From Polynucleobacter meluiroseus (GTDB lineage: Bacteria > Pseudomonadota > Gammaproteobacteria > Burkholderiales > Burkholderiaceae), in contig CAMCVH010000005.1 in the NCBI GenBank assembly GCA_945881875.1, positions 1 through 64,000 of the forward strand: 64,000 bases of DNA, given 5' to 3'. The first letter of the stretch is position 1, and every line of letters begins with the position of its first letter. This document shows, piece by piece, positions 60,163 to 64,000 of this stretch. Made by a program: the position numbers and the translations under genes. The notes beneath the pieces were generated by a model that had not been told where the DNA came from, did not search any database, and saw only the letters and a program-made list of their open reading frames with translations.

Positions 60163-61818
60163 TAATTCACGAGCATGACGGCGGGTGGTTTCAGTAATCT
60201 CAGCGCCACCTAACATGCGGGCTACTTCTTCAACTTTTTCTTGTCTATTAAGACTAGTAATTTGAGAGACAGTTTGATTAGAAGCGCTATGTTTAGAAAC
60301 TTTCCAGTGTTGGTGACCTTGAGCAGCAACCTGAGCTAAATGAGTCACACATAAAACTTGGTGAGCTTGACCAAGCTCTTTCATACGCTTGCCAACTGTT
60401 TCTGCCACAGCACCACCAATTCCCGCATCTACTTCATCAAAAATTAAGGTTGGTATTTGACTTGCTTCCGAGGTAATCACACTTATGGCTAGGCTGATAC
60501 GAGCTAATTCACCACCAGAGGCAACTTTTGATAAAGGTTTTGGGGTAACTCCAGGATGGCCAGCTACAAGAAATTCAATTTGCTCAAGACCGTACATACT
60601 GCCATCAGCTAAATCTTCAATTCGAATATTAAATAAACCACCTGCCATAGATAAGTCTTGCATGGCATCTGTAACGGATTTCTCAAGTACTTTTGCGGCT
60701 TTTGCTCGCGCTTGGCTAAGTAGCTTAGCTTCTTTACGATAACTGGTTTCTGCAAGTTTAAGATTTGCCTCAAGTGCGGCTAAGTCTTGTGAGTCTTTAA
60801 TTGCAGTTACTTTCTCTTGAATTTCTTCCCAAACTTGAGGAAGGTTTTCAGGGAGACATTTAAACTTTTTAGAGGCACTGTGTAGATCTGTTAGGCGCTC
60901 TTCAATTTCTTTTAGGCGATCAGGATCAACATCGATTTTTTGGAGATAACGATTGAGGCTATGGCTGGCTTCTGCCAGTTGGATTTGCGCAGATTCAATA
61001 GCAACCTTGGCATCATCTAGATGAGCATCTAGCTTTGCTAAATCAGTTAATTCATTAAATGCTTTTGATAGCAACTCTTCGGCATGACCTTCTTGTTCTT
61101 GCAAAAGATTTAAAGCTTTCTGAGAGCCTTCTATTAAACGTGATGCGTTAGCTAGTCGTGAGTATTCAATTTCAACTTCGGCCCACTCGCCAACTTTAGG
61201 AGATAAATTATCAAGTTCTTCCAATTGCCAAGATAGGCGTTCATGTTCTTTTTGTAAATTTTCACCAGCATGAACTGCAAGCTCTAATTGCTTTTTAGTG
61301 CTCTGCCAGTTTTGATAAAGCTTTTTAACTTCAGCAACCAATGGTTGAAGTTTGGCTTGGTTATCAAGAAGGTCACGTTGTGCACCTGTTTTGAGAAGTA
61401 ATTGATGTGCATGTTGACCATGTATATCAACTAATAAGCCACCTAATTCTTTTGCTTGATTAAGCGTAGCAGCACTTCCATTAATAAAAGCTCTACTTCT
61501 ACCGGATGTTTCAATGATTCTTTTTAAAATGAGCGTGGCACCGTCATCCTCATTAGAGAAACCTTGTTCATCTAACCAATGATTAATGATGTTTTGTAAA
61601 TTTCCGCTGAGAGAAAAAATAGCAGAAATTTCCGCTTTGGTTTTACCTTCTCTAATTTGGCTAGCATCGGCCCTTTCGCCTAAAACTAAAGCAAGAGCAT
61701 CCAATAGAATGGACTTACCTGCACCAGTTTCACCAGTGAGAACGGTGAAGCCTTTTTCAAGATCAATGTCGAGAGTATCAACGATGACAAAGTCACGGAT
61801 GTTTAGACTTCGCAGCAT
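60151..61818 (-). CDS. recN: DNA repair protein RecN
   Basis: An SMC-like ATPase that handles double-strand breaks with RecA. The 555-residue protein has Walker A GETGAGKSILLDA near residue 29, a long coiled-coil middle part (about residues 150-370), the ABC signature KVASGGELARISLAI near residue 430 and LIFDEVDAGIGG. It starts 2 bases after nadK, forming a nadK-recN operon divergent from hrcA. Confidence 0.96.
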   Translation of the reverse strand: MLRSLNIRDFVIVDTLDIDLEKGFTVLTGETGAGKSILLDALALVLGERADASQIREGKTKAEISAIFSLSGNLQNIINHWLDEQGFSNEDDGATLILKRIIETSGRSRAFINGSAATLNQAKELGGLLVDIHGQHAHQLLLKTGAQRDLLDNQAKLQPLVAEVKKLYQNWQSTKKQLELAVHAGENLQKEHERLSWQLEELDNLSPKVGEWAEVEIEYSRLANASRLIEGSQKALNLLQEQEGHAEELLSKAFNELTDLAKLDAHLDDAKVAIESAQIQLAEASHSLNRYLQKIDVDPDRLKEIEERLTDLHSASKKFKCLPENLPQVWEEIQEKVTAIKDSQDLAALEANLKLAETSYRKEAKLLSQARAKAAKVLEKSVTDAMQDLSMAGGLFNIRIEDLADGSMYGLEQIEFLVAGHPGVTPKPLSKVASGGELARISLAISVITSEASQIPTLIFDEVDAGIGGAVAETVGKRMKELGQAHQVLCVTHLAQVAAQGHQHWKVSKHSASNQTVSQITSLNRQEKVEEVARMLGGAEITETTRRHARELLDT

Positions 61819-61820
61819 AT

Positions 61821-62726
61821 TTAAAACGAAGAAGGATGTTCATTCCAATGAAGCTTTTGTCTTAGTGCCTTATATTCACTATGATCAATTGGATGAAGTA
61901 GGGTAATTGTTTTTTGTGAGCGAATGATCTTAACTTTATCGCCAATTTTTAAGTGAGTCAGAGATTGCATATCAAAATTAACACTGACATCTTTGCCACC
62001 GATTAATTCAATGAATATCGCACTGTCATTTGGCAATACGATAGGGCGATTTGAAAGAGAGTGTGGGGCGATTGGGGCCAATACGACGCCAGCAACTGAT
62101 GGATGCAAAATAGGACCGCCTGCAGACATTGAGTAAGCAGTTGAACCTGTTGGCGTGGCTACGATCAAACCATCTGAGCGTTGGTCGTACATAAATTGAT
62201 CATTAACATGTACGGTTAACTCAAGCATTCCAGAAAAGCCTGAACGATTAACAACGACATCATTTAAGGCTAAACCATTACCAATAACTTCTTTTCCTCT
62301 AATGACCTCGGCCTCAAGTAAATATCTGATGTCTTCAGTAAAGTGGCCGTTGAGCATTTCTTCCAAGACTGATTGCGCATCTTTTAATGGGATATCGGTC
62401 ATATAACCCAAGGTACCCATATTGATACCTATGAGCGGAACTTCCTTACCAGCGATTTGCCGTGCCACCCCAAGCATGGTTCCGTCGCCACCTAATACAA
62501 TAACTAAGTCAATTTGCCCCTGAAAATCAGAAGTTTTGATTATTGGAAGGCTCGTTATTACTGAATTTTCAGCTGTATCTGATTCTAAATAAACATCACA
62601 GCCTAATGCTTGAAGGGTCTTTGCAAGCTCGTTTAACATGAGCGCAAAGCCATCAGCTTGGTATTTTCCAACCAAGGCTATTTTCTTAAAATGGCAATTT
62701 GAGTGATTTGTCTTAAGATTTGACAT
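61821..62726 (-). CDS. nadK: NAD kinase
   Basis: Phosphorylates NAD to NADP with ATP or polyphosphate. The 301-residue protein has the GGDGT motif (residues 79-83) in VLGGDGTMLGVAR, LNDVVVNRSGFSGML near residue 154 and STAYSMSAGGPILHPS near residue 196. It is the first gene of nadK-recN and divergent from hrcA across 46 bases. Confidence 0.96.
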   Translation of the reverse strand: MSNLKTNHSNCHFKKIALVGKYQADGFALMLNELAKTLQALGCDVYLESDTAENSVITSLPIIKTSDFQGQIDLVIVLGGDGTMLGVARQIAGKEVPLIGINMGTLGYMTDIPLKDAQSVLEEMLNGHFTEDIRYLLEAEVIRGKEVIGNGLALNDVVVNRSGFSGMLELTVHVNDQFMYDQRSDGLIVATPTGSTAYSMSAGGPILHPSVAGVVLAPIAPHSLSNRPIVLPNDSAIFIELIGGKDVSVNFDMQSLTHLKIGDKVKIIRSQKTITLLHPIDHSEYKALRQKLHWNEHPSSF

Positions 62727-62772
62727 GATGTTGATTAAACCATAGCCCTAATAGCCCTACAATTACTAAATC

Positions 62773-63795
62773 ATGGATGAACGTTCAAAAAGCCTCTTAA
62801 AAACTCTGATTGAGCACTATATTGCTGACGGGCAGCCGGTCGGCTCGCGAGCTCTCTCTAAGTTCTCTGGCTTGGATTTATCCGCAGCTACTATTCGTAA
62901 CGTCATGGCTGATCTTGAGGAAATGGGGTTTGTTGCCAGTCCTCACACATCCTCTGGCAGAGTCCCAACTCCCAAAGGTTATCGATTATTTGTCGACACC
63001 ATGTTGACAGTAAGACCTATTGAAGAAATTATAGCCAATGAGGCGCAAGATGCGATTCAGGCAGATGCACCCCAGCGAGTCGTTGCTGCGGCTGCTCAGG
63101 TTTTATCAAACTTATCTAATTTTGCGGGTGTTGTATTAACCCCAAGACGCTCAGAATTGTTTAAGCAAATTGAATTTTTAAGACTTTCTGAAAAACGTAT
63201 TTTGTTGATTTTGGTAACCCCCGACGGTGATGTTCAGAACCGAATCATTCTTACGGATCGTGATTACAGTTCTTCAGAGCTAGTAGAAGCATCTAACTAT
63301 CTAAATAGCCAATTCGCTGGCCTTAGCTTCTTTGAGGTTAAGGAGCGACTTCGTCATGAGTTAGAGGGCTTACGCGCCGGTATTACTTCTTTGATGGAAG
63401 CTGCGCTGAAGGCTAGTGCTGATCATGCCGATGCTGATTCAGGAATGGTTATTTCTGGAGAGCGCCGTTTATTAAATGTAGGTGATCTTTCCTCTGACAT
63501 GGTTAAGCTCAAACAGTTATTTGGTATGTTTGAGGAAAAAACAGGCTTACTCCAATTATTGGATGTGTCATCTAGAGCAGAGGGGATTCAGGTTTTTATT
63601 GGCGGCGAAAGCGCTTTGGTTCCAATGGAAGATATGGCTGTTATTACTGCACCCTATAACGTTGATGGTCGTATTGTTGGAACCTTGGGGGTGATTGGTC
63701 CTACGCGCATGGCTTACGAGCGAGTTATTCCTATCGTTGACATTACCGCTAAGCTACTTTCAGGTGCTCTTAGCAGTGGGATTTATAACAAATAA
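62773..63795 (+). CDS. hrcA: Heat-inducible transcription repressor HrcA
   Basis: Binds CIRCE operators to repress groESL and related genes; GroEL stabilises it, giving feedback. The 340-residue protein has the N-terminal winged helix with [34 protein letters not shown] near residues 19-52 and a C-terminal dimer/GAF-like domain ending [17 protein letters not shown]. The gene precedes hemH, a common betaproteobacterial order. The CIRCE site at 23540-23566 is its likely main target. Confidence 0.95.
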   Translation: MDERSKSLLKTLIEHYIADGQPVGSRALSKFSGLDLSAATIRNVMADLEEMGFVASPHTSSGRVPTPKGYRLFVDTMLTVRPIEEIIANEAQDAIQADAPQRVVAAAAQVLSNLSNFAGVVLTPRRSELFKQIEFLRLSEKRILLILVTPDGDVQNRIILTDRDYSSSELVEASNYLNSQFAGLSFFEVKERLRHELEGLRAGITSLMEAALKASADHADADSGMVISGERRLLNVGDLSSDMVKLKQLFGMFEEKTGLLQLLDVSSRAEGIQVFIGGESALVPMEDMAVITAPYNVDGRIVGTLGVIGPTRMAYERVIPIVDITAKLLSGALSSGIYNK

Positions 63796-63895
63796 CTTAA
63801 TAGACAATTAGTAAACAACAAGTAAACAATCGATGCTATACGTAACAAGTATCATCAAATTAACCACAACATTTTAAAAATACTGAGAGACTTTT

Positions 63896-64000
63896 ATGGC
63901 CCTTCAACGCCAAGCCCTACGAACAGCTATTTTAGTTGTTAACTTAGGTACGCCAGATGCCCCTACAGCAAAAGCTGTAAAGCCCTATCTAAAGCAATTT
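63896..64000 (+). CDS. hemH: Ferrochelatase, N-terminal part (runs off window)
   Basis: The last step of heme synthesis inserts iron into protoporphyrin IX. Only the first 35 codons are present, in frame to the right edge, with the family signature [24 protein letters not shown]. It follows hrcA by 100 bases. The upstream gap has two copies of AGTAAACAA. Confidence 0.93.
   Translation, partial: MALQRQALRTAILVVNLGTPDAPTAKAVKPYLKQF

Overview
The window is a compact, moderately AT-rich stretch of chromosome from a betaproteobacterium. It most resembles the Burkholderiaceae with small genomes, such as freshwater Polynucleobacter. This is judged from protein similarity and gene order (recA-recX-sucCD, queA-tgt-yajC-secDF, recN-nadK divergent from hrcA-hemH, glcDEF) and was not tested by any search. 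Nearly all of it is housekeeping sequence. I see no rRNA, tRNA, insertion sequence, prophage or CRISPR array, and no gene-free stretch over 300 bases. The longest gaps are about 260 bases (23385-23653, groESL control region) and about 195 bases (50726-50920, aroG leader).

Layout. 1-7350: recA end, recX, a DUF2889 gene, sucCD, a TerC membrane protein, a type IV pilin, moaC and a BepA-like M48 protease. 7380-11146: an NTF2-like protein, waaF, a zinc-finger protein and ilvE on the minus strand, then azlCD. 11222-18653: a plus-strand run of glycolysis (pgk, pyk, fba), purine synthesis (purC, purE, purK) and a Sua5-type tRNA modification gene. 18681-23384: dacB and a three-gene signalling operon (degenerate EAL protein, BvgA/EvgA-like regulator, BvgS/EvgS-like hybrid kinase). 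23512-25672: groESL with a perfect CIRCE operator. 25712-34162: a small basic ORF, three-subunit transhydrogenase, mnmA, a GST, purB, waaA, aroQ. 34218-39619: secF, secD, yajC, tgt, queA. 39652-43502: recG, oxyR, ubiA. 43506-48929: glcDEF-yggS-proC. 48988-64000: cobalamin adenosyltransferase, aroG, tldD, a nitrilase, yhdP, glnE, recN, nadK, hrcA and the start of hemH.

The most notable discovery is in the aroG leader. A 25-codon ORF carries seven consecutive aromatic codons (residues 7-13, YFFYFWF). It is followed by a GC-rich hairpin and nine Ts directly upstream of DAHP synthase, and a GGCGGT inside the ORF can pair with the 5' arm of the terminator. This is the full architecture of ribosome-mediated attenuation, sensing aromatic amino acids at the entry step of the shikimate pathway. 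The second is the hybrid kinase: its natural ATG lies one base after the regulator's stop, and the reading frame is broken by a single TGA inside the only transmembrane helix, although every downstream phosphorelay domain is intact. The HrcA repressor and its CIRCE target lie in the same window.
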